The notes beneath the pieces were generated by a model. That model saw only the letters and a list, made by a program, of their open reading frames with translations, had not been told where the DNA came from and searched no databases. The position numbers and the translations under genes are program-made. 13,387 nucleotides of DNA, taken from contig JAEOSL010000098.1 of the NCBI GenBank assembly GCA_016840385.1, positions 1-13,387 on the forward strand, read 5' to 3'. Source of the DNA: Candidatus Thorarchaeota archaeon. GTDB taxonomy: Archaea; Asgardarchaeota; Thorarchaeia; Thorarchaeales; Thorarchaeaceae. How positions within the stretch are numbered: the stretch's first letter is position 1; the number at the start of each line of letters is the position of its first letter. Shown here in pieces: positions 1 through 6,688 of the stretch.

Positions 1-100
1 CGAGAGATATCTCCATCAAGAGTGAGCTATCGTTAATTATTCTGCCACTGACATAGCACTCTTAAGATACCAATATCGAGATTTTCGTGGTACGATTACA

Positions 101-1885
101 ATGACTGAGTCAAAGAAGATGACCTGGAATCTTTCCCAAATGGTAGAATTTGATGATCCGGGCTATATCGAAGAACGACTTACAGCTTGTGTGAAAGCTG
201 CAGAAGAGTTCCGCGATAAATACAGAGGGAAGATAGAATCCTTTGGTGCAAAGGAAGTCTTCGATATGTATGAAGCCTTGAATGAACTCGAGCTTCAATA
301 TGAAGGTCCGATCAACTATTCTAGATTGATGTACACTGCGGATATGAATGACGAAATTGCTAAGCGCCTGTATGACAAGTTTAGAACTGCTTATGCATTA
401 TTGATGCAAGCGGTAGCTTTCCTTGCTCTTGAACTCGGTGCTTTGCTAGCTAAGAATCCCAAGCTAGTTAATGATCCAATTCTTGTTGAATACAAACACA
501 GTTTGGAGAAAATCCAGCGAAGAACACCTCATATGCTCACTGAACTTGAAGAACAAGCTATCATTGCCAAGGATAAGAATGGTATCAGAGCGTGGTCCAT
601 GCTCCAAGGCGATTGGTTAGCATCTCGCACTTTTGATATTGAAATTGATGGTGAGATGAAAACACTTCCTTATGGTGAGATTGTTGGACTTTACGAGCAC
701 CCAGATAGAGACCTTAGAAAACGTGCTCACGAAGTGGTCTATGAAGGTCTTGGAAAGGACCACATTGTCTGGGCTTCTGCATTCCGTTCTGTCTTTGCGG
801 ACCACCTTTTGATGACTAAAATGAGGAAATGGCCAACACCAATGACTCAAAGCTTCATTTCTAATGACGTTGACGAAGAGACCATTGTTGCACTTCTGAA
901 TACAATGGAAAAGAATGTTGAAGTCTATCAGGATTATCTCAAACTCAAAGCAAAAGTAATGGGTCTAGAAAAGCTCGGTAATTGGGATATTGATGCTCCA
1001 TTACCAAATAGTCCTGACAAGAAATATTCCTGGGAAGACGCTAGAGAGATGATTGTTGGGGCTTACACCGACTTTGATCCTGAAATCGGAAATTGGATGG
1101 ATGAGATGTACGAGCGACGGCACATTGATGGCTTTGTCAGAAATGGTAAGAGGTCTGGAGCATTCTGTGCAACATGGCACGCAGGTCAGAGTGCTTACAT
1201 TCTTCAAAGTTTCAACGGTATCATGGGTGACCTCTTCACTCAAGCACATGAGTTAGGTCATGCGATGCATGCATATCTTGGAACTCGAGCTCAGAAACCT
1301 CACAATTATGAGATTGGAAGTTGTGTTGCTGAAACTGGTTCAATCTTTGGAGAACTCCTACTTGCAGAGAAACTCCTAGCAAAGGAAGGAACCAAGGAAG
1401 AGAAACAAGCAGTACTGGCAGCAATTCTCGATGGATTTGGTGGAGCAGGTTATCAGGTCACAACTAGAGTCTGGTTTGAAACCATGCTCTATGAGGCAAT
1501 AGAGAAAGGTAAGTTCCTTGATGGTGAGAAGATTTCCGAGTTATGGCTGATAGCCCGAGATAAGATGTACGGTGATTCCGTAGAATGGCTACCTGAGATG
1601 AAGTGGTGGTGGACTATGAAGCTCCATTTCTATATGGCCAACTACAGATACTACAATTATCCCTACGTCTACGCTCAACTCTTTGTCTACGCTATGTACA
1701 GGTTGTACAAGGAGCAAGGCAAGGACTTCGTTCCAAAACTGAAGGCACTACTTGCAGCAGGTTCTAGCAGGTCTCCAAGAAACCTCGCAGCTGATATTGG
1801 CTTCGACATTACAACTGAGGAATTCTGGCAGAAAGGTATAGACCAGTTCTCCGAATTCGTCAAGATGTTTGAAGAAACTCTGTAA
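101..1885 (+). CDS. pepF: M3-family oligoendopeptidase F (zinc metallopeptidase)
   Basis: This 594-residue protein matches the usual length of about 600 for PepF-type M3 peptidases. The zinc-binding HELGH motif is at residues 383-387, followed by MHAYLG. The third zinc ligand is expected at Glu411 in VAETGSIFGE, 24 residues on, as in the family. Upstream, AGQSAYILQSFNG and, downstream, YANYRYYNYPYVYAQLF are also typical M3 features. No signal peptide is seen, so it should act in the cytosol, cutting short peptides to feed amino-acid catabolism; exact specificity is inferred. The start is taken at ATG 101, but ATG 119 (Met7) is a possible alternative; neither has a clear Shine-Dalgarno site. 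Bases 1-100 upstream hold no gene. The gene stands alone on its strand and ends at a hairpin/T-rich terminator shared with the convergent small gene. Confidence 0.93.
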   Translation: MTESKKMTWNLSQMVEFDDPGYIEERLTACVKAAEEFRDKYRGKIESFGAKEVFDMYEALNELELQYEGPINYSRLMYTADMNDEIAKRLYDKFRTAYALLMQAVAFLALELGALLAKNPKLVNDPILVEYKHSLEKIQRRTPHMLTELEEQAIIAKDKNGIRAWSMLQGDWLASRTFDIEIDGEMKTLPYGEIVGLYEHPDRDLRKRAHEVVYEGLGKDHIVWASAFRSVFADHLLMTKMRKWPTPMTQSFISNDVDEETIVALLNTMEKNVEVYQDYLKLKAKVMGLEKLGNWDIDAPLPNSPDKKYSWEDAREMIVGAYTDFDPEIGNWMDEMYERRHIDGFVRNGKRSGAFCATWHAGQSAYILQSFNGIMGDLFTQAHELGHAMHAYLGTRAQKPHNYEIGSCVAETGSIFGELLLAEKLLAKEGTKEEKQAVLAAILDGFGGAGYQVTTRVWFETMLYEAIEKGKFLDGEKISELWLIARDKMYGDSVEWLPEMKWWWTMKLHFYMANYRYYNYPYVYAQLFVYAMYRLYKEQGKDFVPKLKALLAAGSSRSPRNLAADIGFDITTEEFWQKGIDQFSEFVKMFEETL

Positions 1886-1891
1886 ATCTGT

Positions 1892-1932
1892 AGAGGGCTT
1901 CTAGCCCTCTCTTCTTTTCTTTTTCTTTTCCT
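1892..1932. terminator. Hairpin plus T-rich tract between convergent genes
   Basis: A perfect 8-bp stem, AGAGGGCT (1892-1899) and AGCCCTCT (1903-1910), with a 3-base TCT loop, is followed on the + strand by a T-rich run to about 1932. It starts seven bases after the peptidase stop, so it fits termination of pepF transcription. The stem also contains the TAG stop (1901-1903, minus strand) of the convergent small gene. No T-run is present on the minus-strand side, so it probably terminates only the + strand transcript. Confidence 0.6.
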
Positions 1933-2230
1933 CATAAGGAGGTTTTACTTTTGATACAAAGTAAACATAGACAGACTGATTGCTATCATCAATGACGATA
2001 CGTTGTTCAACATCATCTAAGAAACCGACATGTAATCTTAGTTCTTGTAGAGCATCTTCCTTCTTCTTTTCGAGATGTAGATATTCAATCAAGAATTCCA
2101 ATGGTAGAGCAGTATCTTTGTCAGTTATTTCCGCAATGATCTCGTCAAGTCGATTTCGAACTTTCATATCGATGTTCGTGTTTTCCTGGTGAATTTCAGA
2201 AACCTTCTTTGATTGTTTTTTCCATGCCAA
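1901..2230 (-). CDS. Conserved-looking hypothetical protein, 109 residues, lysine-rich tail
   Basis: I do not recognise this protein. It is small, soluble and charged: a basic start (MAWKKQSKK), a predominantly helical middle (about residues 20-70, rich in E, L, K) and a C-terminal stretch (about 75-95: RIVIDDSNQSVYVYFVSKV) that looks like two beta strands, ending in a strongly basic PPYEEKKKKRREG tail. No membrane segment or metal motif is seen. The start is a TTG at 2230, supported by an AGGTGG Shine-Dalgarno site six bases upstream; no in-frame ATG fits the same region. A 37-bp inverted repeat lies immediately upstream of that site. It converges on pepF. The basic tail could suggest nucleic-acid or acidic-surface binding, but that is a guess. 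The gene is judged real from its good RBS, its length and the lack of any competing frame. Confidence 0.65.
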   Translation of the reverse strand: MAWKKQSKKVSEIHQENTNIDMKVRNRLDEIIAEITDKDTALPLEFLIEYLHLEKKKEDALQELRLHVGFLDDVEQRIVIDDSNQSVYVYFVSKVKPPYEEKKKKRREG

Positions 2231-2236
2231 GAGGAA

Positions 2237-2242
2237 CCACCT
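2237..2242 (-). promoter_or_regulatory. Shine-Dalgarno site fixing a TTG start
   Basis: On the minus strand this reads AGGTGG, six bases before the TTG codon at 2230-2228. It decides the start of the 109-residue protein, which has no ATG in frame nearby. Confidence 0.55.
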
Positions 2243-2279
2243 GCTAACACCGTAGATAAAGTCCCATATCAGTGTTAGC
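2243..2279. repeat. Inverted repeat in the divergent promoter/5' leader region
   Basis: GCTAACAC at 2243-2250 and its exact reverse complement GTGTTAGC at 2272-2279 are separated by 21 bases; centres are 29 bp apart. The left arm abuts the Shine-Dalgarno site of the minus-strand small gene, so in that transcript the arms could form a hairpin directly upstream of the ribosome site. Alternatively they could be a two-site operator for the divergent pair. Confidence 0.5.
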
Positions 2280-2342
2280 TATCCAATCAAATTTGAGCGT
2301 AAAACGAAAACCTCATGTGGAATCTTCAATCGACTTGAACTC

Positions 2343-3539
2343 ATGATTCAGATTCGGGAAGGTCGTGAAGAAGACAGGCCATCAGTAACGAAAGTCATGT
2401 GGAAAGCATTCGAGGCTACTAGATCACTTGAGGATGTTGAAAAAGAAGACTGGGTTGCTAGATGGAATCAGCCGCAGGATAGGGATTGGGCATATGTTGC
2501 AGTTGACAATGATAAGGTTGTAGCTAATCTTTCCTTCTTCATAACTAGAGAGAAAGAAAATATCATCAGAGGGAAACCAATACCCTTTGCTGGTGTATAG
2601 GCGGTTGCAACTGATCCTGTATATAGAAAACAAGGTTTGATTCGAGAAATTTACAAAGAAGCCTTTCCACGTATGAAAAAAGAAGGAGCTGTACTTTCCG
2701 TACTGGATCCCTTCTACAGAGCATTCTACGAGAAATTCGATTATGCTCTTGGAGAGAAGCGTGCTAAACATATCTTCAAGAAAGAAGATTTGCGAGTTGG
2801 AAAAACAAGGAGTGATATTACAGTTCGAGAAGTTACTGGACCTGAAGACATACCAAAGATAGTTGAAGTAGAGAGGTCAATGTCACGTTTTGGCTCAAGA
2901 TTTTTTGGTTTTGAAAAATTAGTGGAAGGTAGAATTAAGCGTGGAAACTTCTTCCTCTTTGAAAAGGGAACAGAACCTGTAGGTACCGTCATGTTCCTTT
3001 TTGGTGATGCACATCCTGGATACAAACTCACTGTTGGGAATACACGATACAAAACCGATGATGTTCTACCTTCAATCGTTGAAATAGTAAGTAAATATGC
3101 AATAAACACTGACAAAGTGGAATGGTACACAGATTATGAAGTTCCTGTGCGTCATTTCTTTGATAGTTATAGCACAACTGAATCTCACGTACTAGGTTCA
3201 ATGATGATGCGAGTGATCGACTTTGAAAATTATTGCAAATCCATTATGGTTTCGGAAAATATCTCTGACTGGATTACAATCAAACTAGAAGATGTTCATT
3301 GTCCATGGAATTCTGGCACCTATACACTCATTCCAAATGAAGGAAGTTTACAGGTAGAAAAATCAGGAAAGGATGCGGATATCGAGTTGAATGCATTTCA
3401 GCTATCACAGGTGATTTCTGGAGTAACACCAGCTACACAGCTTCATGGGTTGAATGAGATTGAATGTTCACCAGAAACAGCTAAAAATCTAGAAGCTATT
3501 TGGCCAATTGATAATTTCATATCATACTTGCGGTTTTGA
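2343..3539 (+). pseudogene. Eis-like GNAT N-acetyltransferase interrupted by an in-frame TAG
   Basis: Read through one TAG at 2598-2600 (codon 86), the frame is continuous and gives a 398-residue protein, the normal size of the Eis family (GNAT-GNAT-SCP2-like). The N-terminal GNAT domain covers roughly residues 1-150. The acetyl-CoA signature AVATDPVYRKQGL follows directly after the TAG, with Arg95 and Gly98 in the RxxG position. FYEKFDY (128-134) matches the family FYrrfGY segment. A second GNAT-like region spans about 150-290, and an SCP2-like C-terminal domain about 300-398 ends in Phe, as mycobacterial Eis does. Eis enzymes acetylate amines from acetyl-CoA; the substrate here is unknown. 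The stop replaces one residue between GV and AVATDP, often a small residue such as Ser in this family; TCG to TAG is one base change. Without readthrough neither half should be active. Possible explanations are a recent pseudogene, an assembly error or stop-codon recoding. The start has no clear Shine-Dalgarno site. Confidence 0.85.
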
Positions 3540-3550
3540 AAGATATTCAT

Positions 3551-5200
3551 CTATTCATTGGAACAGGATTTACGAAGGACTCTTCCTGGTAGATCTGTTC
3601 CTTGAATTCCTTCTCTCACAACTACAGTTCCGTTTACAATGATATATGGCATGCCTGTAGGAAATTGGTGTGGTTCAAGATAAGTCGCATTATCAAGAAC
3701 AGTTTCAGGATTGAAAACCACAATGTCTGCCCAGTTGTTTTCTTTCAAGATACCTCTGTCAGCAATACCCAAGCGCTTAGCAGGAAAACCTGTCATCTTG
3801 TAAATAGCTTCTTCCAGGCTAAGAACTCCTTTTTCTCGAACATATCTTCCGAGAATACGTGGGTAAGTACCATAATATCTTGGATGAGGTTTGCCATGAC
3901 TGAGTATTCCTTCAGGAGCTACACCAGATCCATCGGTGCCCACCATCACATACTGATTCTCCATGATGCGTTCAATATCTTCATCACCCATACTCTTCAT
4001 TGTCATGGTTACTTCTGCAATCTCATCGAGTAGAAGTTCAAAGAGCGCAGTGTAGGTATCAGAATATCCTTTGCGTTTTGTAATCTCTGAAAGACTCACA
4101 CCCTCAATGTCTTTCCATTTCTCAGTCTTTACAGAAGCAATGAAAATATTATCCCAGCCAGCTTCCAATCTTATGTTTTCCCAATCTGCTTTTTCATTCT
4201 CCATTTCTGCTACGATTCTCTCACGGACTTCAGGAAACCTCAATCGTTGAAGGAGTTCATCCACACCTCCAACATGAACCCATGGAGGGAGTAATGAAAT
4301 GAGAGATGTACTTCCCCGATCATATGGGTATTGATCACATGTGACACTAATTCCACGCTTATTGGCTTCATCAATTAGACGAAGTGTTTCTTTACTACGA
4401 CCCCAAAGATGTTGGCCTGCAACTTTGTGATGTGCAATTTGACCTCCTACACATCCAGAGCGTTCAACAATCTCTATTACTTCTTTCACGGCTTCTAGTA
4501 CAGTTTCACCTTCACCACGGATGTGAGAGAAATAGAGACCTTCATACTCAGCAACAACTTCTGCCAACGCAACAATCTCCTCTGTTGATGCGTAGACCTG
4601 CGGAGGATAGATGAGACCTGTACTCATTCCGAAAGCACCTGCTTTCATTGCTTCAGTTACATATGACTTCATCAGTTCCTTTTCTGAATCCGTAGGAGGT
4701 CTATCTTCATATGCTGAACCACCTGCAATTCTAACTGCACCAAAGCCAACAAGAGCTGCAATATTGGAAGAAATCTTAGATTGTTCAATTGTGTCCAGAT
4801 ATTCTTCAAAGGTTCTCCATGTAACATCAATCGATTCTCCTGGGGGTGAATGAATATCAAACTCTTTTCGGATGAGTTCAATTCGTTCTTCATTAACAGG
4901 AGCTAACGAGAAACCGCAATTGCCAATCAACGTCGTTGTAATCCCTTGATGGATTGTAGATTCCAACCTATTACCAAAAGGCAGGGCCATATCAGAATGG
5001 CTATGAATGTCTATAAACCCTGGACAAACGATGTGACCAGTTGCATCGATAGTGTGTTGCGAGTCTTCTTCCAAATTCTTGTTCACTGTAGCAATCTTCC
5101 CTTTTGCTATTCCAATATCTGCAGGGAATCGTTGCTTACCTGTACCGTCGATAACTGTACCATTTTTGATTAGAATGTCATAGACCAAATTCTTGCACAA
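3551..5200 (-). CDS. N-acyl-D-amino-acid deacylase (D-aminoacylase), amidohydrolase superfamily
   Basis: This 549-residue protein hydrolyses N-acyl-D-amino acids to a D-amino acid plus a carboxylate. The family usually has 480-540 residues. It shows the beta-sandwich start (ILIKNGTVIDGTGK), the metal motif HSHSD at 66-70, Cys95 in GNCGFSLAP (the unusual cysteine metal ligand of D-aminoacylases), His226 in FSHIRGEGE, His257 in QIAHHKVAG, and Asp423 in VGTDGSG. The C-terminal MTGFPAKRLGIADRGILKENNWADIVVF and FPTGMPYIIVNG are diagnostic. Some relatives cleave other amides, so the exact substrate is open. The start is placed at TTG 5200; a second TTG four codons in is equally possible, and there is no in-frame ATG. 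It lies 61 bases downstream of GTPase B on the same strand and has its own TATA-like box (about 5232-5240) and a small palindrome, suggesting separate transcription. The stop is TAG. Confidence 0.9.
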   Translation of the reverse strand: MCKNLVYDILIKNGTVIDGTGKQRFPADIGIAKGKIATVNKNLEEDSQHTIDATGHIVCPGFIDIHSHSDMALPFGNRLESTIHQGITTTLIGNCGFSLAPVNEERIELIRKEFDIHSPPGESIDVTWRTFEEYLDTIEQSKISSNIAALVGFGAVRIAGGSAYEDRPPTDSEKELMKSYVTEAMKAGAFGMSTGLIYPPQVYASTEEIVALAEVVAEYEGLYFSHIRGEGETVLEAVKEVIEIVERSGCVGGQIAHHKVAGQHLWGRSKETLRLIDEANKRGISVTCDQYPYDRGSTSLISLLPPWVHVGGVDELLQRLRFPEVRERIVAEMENEKADWENIRLEAGWDNIFIASVKTEKWKDIEGVSLSEITKRKGYSDTYTALFELLLDEIAEVTMTMKSMGDEDIERIMENQYVMVGTDGSGVAPEGILSHGKPHPRYYGTYPRILGRYVREKGVLSLEEAIYKMTGFPAKRLGIADRGILKENNWADIVVFNPETVLDNATYLEPHQFPTGMPYIIVNGTVVVREGIQGTDLPGRVLRKSCSNE

Positions 5201-5220
5201 CCTGATGATTAGTCAAGAAC

Positions 5221-5234
5221 ATAGAGCACTCTAT
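5221..5234. promoter_or_regulatory. Short palindrome beside the deacylase TATA-like box
   Basis: ATAGAG-CA-CTCTAT is a perfect 6+6 bp palindrome located 21-34 bases upstream of the TTG start of the deacylase. It directly adjoins a minus-strand TATA-like element, ATTTAATAG, at about 5232-5240. The position fits an operator over the promoter, but the arms are short and AT-rich, so chance occurrence is possible. Confidence 0.3.
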
Positions 5235-5261
5235 TAAATCGCTTGCAATTAAGAACGGAAA

Positions 5262-5840
5262 CTACTTCTTTGTCCATTGCTCTGATTCATACCTTGCAAT
5301 CATAATCCGTGTGAGTTCATTAATCGATTCCTGAATGTTCTCCCCATTCTTTGCAGAGGTTTCGAAAAAGATGGTTGGAACACTATGTTTCTCGCTTAAC
5401 GATTCAGCAAAAGCTAGGCCTTCTTCTGGACTGACTAAATCTGCTGCATTCTCAGGTGTTCGCAGATCAACTTTGTTTCCCAATACAGCAATAGGAGGGA
5501 TTTCTTCAGTATGCTTGTAGGATTCAGCCAACCATGCAGAGGCATTTTCAAAGGATTTGCGATTTGTAATGTCATATACCAATATCAGCGCACTGGAACC
5601 TTGGTAATAGTGCCCACGGACACGTCCATAGCCTTCTTGTCCAGCTAAATCCCAGATCACAATCCGAACGTGGTGACCATCGATTTTCACTGTTTTTTGC
5701 GCAAAATCAACACCTATCGTAGCAATATGACTTGAGATGAACCCCTTTCCAAGATACTTACGTCTCACTGATGTTTTACCAACTGCCCCATCTCCAATAA
5801 GAACTGCTTTGAACATTAAATTAGATGGTTTTGGCAACAT
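5262..5840 (-). CDS. Ras/Rab-superfamily small GTPase (GTPase B)
   Basis: This 192-residue small GTPase has a complete G domain. The P-loop GDGAVGKTS is at 16-24, the switch I threonine is Thr41 in IATIGVDF, and switch II is WDLAGQEGYGRVR with Asp64 and the catalytic Gln68. NKVD lies at 122-125 and ETSAK at 160-164. It should bind and hydrolyse GTP as a molecular switch. The C terminus (QWTKK) lacks the cysteines used for prenylation in eukaryotic Ras/Rab proteins, so membrane attachment, if any, must be indirect. The ATG at 5840 is supported by GAGGTGA seven bases upstream; Met9 is a less likely start. It lies 97 bases downstream of the paralogous GTPase A. Oligo-T tracts and a palindromic promoter region in that gap suggest its own transcription. 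Such paralogue clusters are typical of Asgard archaea; the cellular role is unknown. Confidence 0.95.
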   Translation of the reverse strand: MLPKPSNLMFKAVLIGDGAVGKTSVRRKYLGKGFISSHIATIGVDFAQKTVKIDGHHVRIVIWDLAGQEGYGRVRGHYYQGSSALILVYDITNRKSFENASAWLAESYKHTEEIPPIAVLGNKVDLRTPENAADLVSPEEGLAFAESLSEKHSVPTIFFETSAKNGENIQESINELTRIMIARYESEQWTKK

Positions 5841-5847
5841 CTACAAT

Positions 5848-5854
5848 TCACCTC
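5848..5854 (-). promoter_or_regulatory. Shine-Dalgarno site of GTPase B
   Basis: The minus strand reads GAGGTGA, seven bases before the ATG at 5840. It supports translation from Met1 rather than from Met9, which begins the region shared with GTPase A. Confidence 0.6.
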
Positions 5855-5866
5855 AATACGCTGATG

Positions 5867-5887
5867 TATGTTATAATCAATAACATA
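5867..5887. promoter_or_regulatory. 21-bp palindrome overlapping the presumed GTPase B promoter
   Basis: TATGTTAT (5867-5874) and ATAACATA (5880-5887) form perfect 8-bp arms around a 5-base spacer, 27-47 bases upstream of the GTPase B start. The same AT-rich stretch is the best TATA-box candidate for that gene. A dimeric regulator bound here would be expected to block TBP/TFB. The 9-mer TGTTATAAT (+ strand 5869-5877) also occurs on the minus strand upstream of GTPase A (6564-6572). No promoter has been mapped. Confidence 0.4.
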
Positions 5888-5937
5888 AAACAATACCTCT
5901 GGTACTAAAAAAGATACTAGGATAGAAGAAAAAGAAG

Positions 5938-6528
5938 CTATTTCTTCTTTCCTTTCAGTTTTACATTTTCATCAATCATCATACGAGTCAAATGAGAAAA
6001 TGTTTCTTGGATATTCTCACCGTTCTTTGCGGAGGTCTCATAAAATATTGAAGGAATTCTAAGCTTTTCTGTAAACATCTTAGCAAATGCTTGACCCTCT
6101 TCAGTCAGGACAAACTCACTGCTATCGTTGGATGTACGTAGATCAACCTTATTGCCTAGAATTACTGTTGGTGGAATTTCGCCAGCATGTGTAAAAGCTT
6201 CAGCCAACCAACGAGTGGCATTATCGAATGTTTCTCTATTTGTAATATCATAAACAAGAATCAGTGCACTACATCCTTGATAATAGTGCCTTCGAACACG
6301 TTCGAATCCTGTCTGCCCTGCAAGATCCCAAATCACAAGGCGACAAGTAGTACCATCTACTTGAACATATTTCTGAGCAAAGTCAACTCCAATTGTCGCG
6401 ATGTGACTTGAAATGAACCCCTTTCCAAGATACTTGCGTCTCACTGAGGTTTTACCAACTGCCCCATCTCCAATAAGCACTAATTTGAACATCATAGTGC
6501 CTGGAGTATCATTTAACAAATTCGCCAC
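5938..6528 (-). CDS. Ras/Rab-superfamily small GTPase (GTPase A)
   Basis: This 196-residue small GTPase is a paralogue of GTPase B. It has the P-loop GDGAVGKTS at 20-28, switch I Thr45 in IATIGVDF, switch II WDLAGQTGFERVR with Asp68 and Gln72, NKVD at 126-129 and ETSAK at 164-168. Switch II reads GQT rather than the usual GQE, a change next to the catalytic glutamine that could alter regulator binding. The tail KLKGKKK is basic and without prenylatable cysteine; it could contact acidic lipids (inference). The start is uncertain: a GTG at 6528 has AGGAG nine bases upstream, a TTG three codons in is possible, and Met12/Met13 lack any RBS. The first 41 residues from Met13 differ from GTPase B at one position, and the DNA there is nearly identical. 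It is probably expressed from a promoter in the 160-bp gap shared with the divergent WGR gene. Confidence 0.95.
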   Translation of the reverse strand: MANLLNDTPGTMMFKLVLIGDGAVGKTSVRRKYLGKGFISSHIATIGVDFAQKYVQVDGTTCRLVIWDLAGQTGFERVRRHYYQGCSALILVYDITNRETFDNATRWLAEAFTHAGEIPPTVILGNKVDLRTSNDSSEFVLTEEGQAFAKMFTEKLRIPSIFYETSAKNGENIQETFSHLTRMMIDENVKLKGKKK

Positions 6529-6561
6529 CCCTCAAAACTCCTACAAATTGTAATTGTACTC

Positions 6562-6607
6562 TAATTATAACAATTCCTCTGCGGTCATATAGAAAATTAA
6601 AATATAA
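6562..6607. promoter_or_regulatory. AT-rich divergent promoter region
   Basis: The gap between GTPase A (minus) and the WGR gene (plus) is AT-rich. A minus-strand TTATAATTAG at 6561-6570 lies about 35 bases before the GTG of GTPase A. A plus-strand ATTAAAATATAAG at about 6595-6607 lies about 80 bases before the WGR start. Both resemble archaeal TATA boxes, but in AT-rich DNA this is weak evidence. Confidence 0.3.
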
Positions 6608-6688
6608 GATTTATTTTTAAATGAACACAGCGCAATGTATATCACTGTTTGGTGAGCAGTACAGATAATTCTCGGGACTTGATTTATT

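Noticed and set aside
1911..1932. T-rich tract as the coding start of another gene
   Set aside because: It is the 3' lysine-rich end of the minus-strand orphan read on the other strand, and doubles as the terminator tail of pepF.
2598..2600. Pyrrolysine or genome-wide TAG recoding
   Set aside because: Several neighbouring genes end naturally at TAG and no pylT/pylS is visible here, so this is kept only as a minor alternative.
2637..3539. A separate, intact acetyltransferase gene starting after the TAG
   Set aside because: It is in the same frame as 2343-2597 and lacks the first half of the GNAT domain; an ATT-like codon start with no ribosome site is less likely than one interrupted gene.
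3602..5173. Several plus-strand open frames of 75-143 codons across the deacylase gene
   Set aside because: They are antisense to a well-supported enzyme, have low-complexity or unlikely protein sequence and no ribosome sites.
6552..6575. AATTGT...ACAATT inverted repeat upstream of GTPase A as an operator
   Set aside because: The arms are six AT-rich bases with a 12-base spacer; this is expected by chance in such DNA.
6600..6688. Possible tRNA or structured RNA in the gap before the WGR gene
   Set aside because: No cloverleaf, anticodon arm or conserved TTCRANY-type box could be found on either strand.
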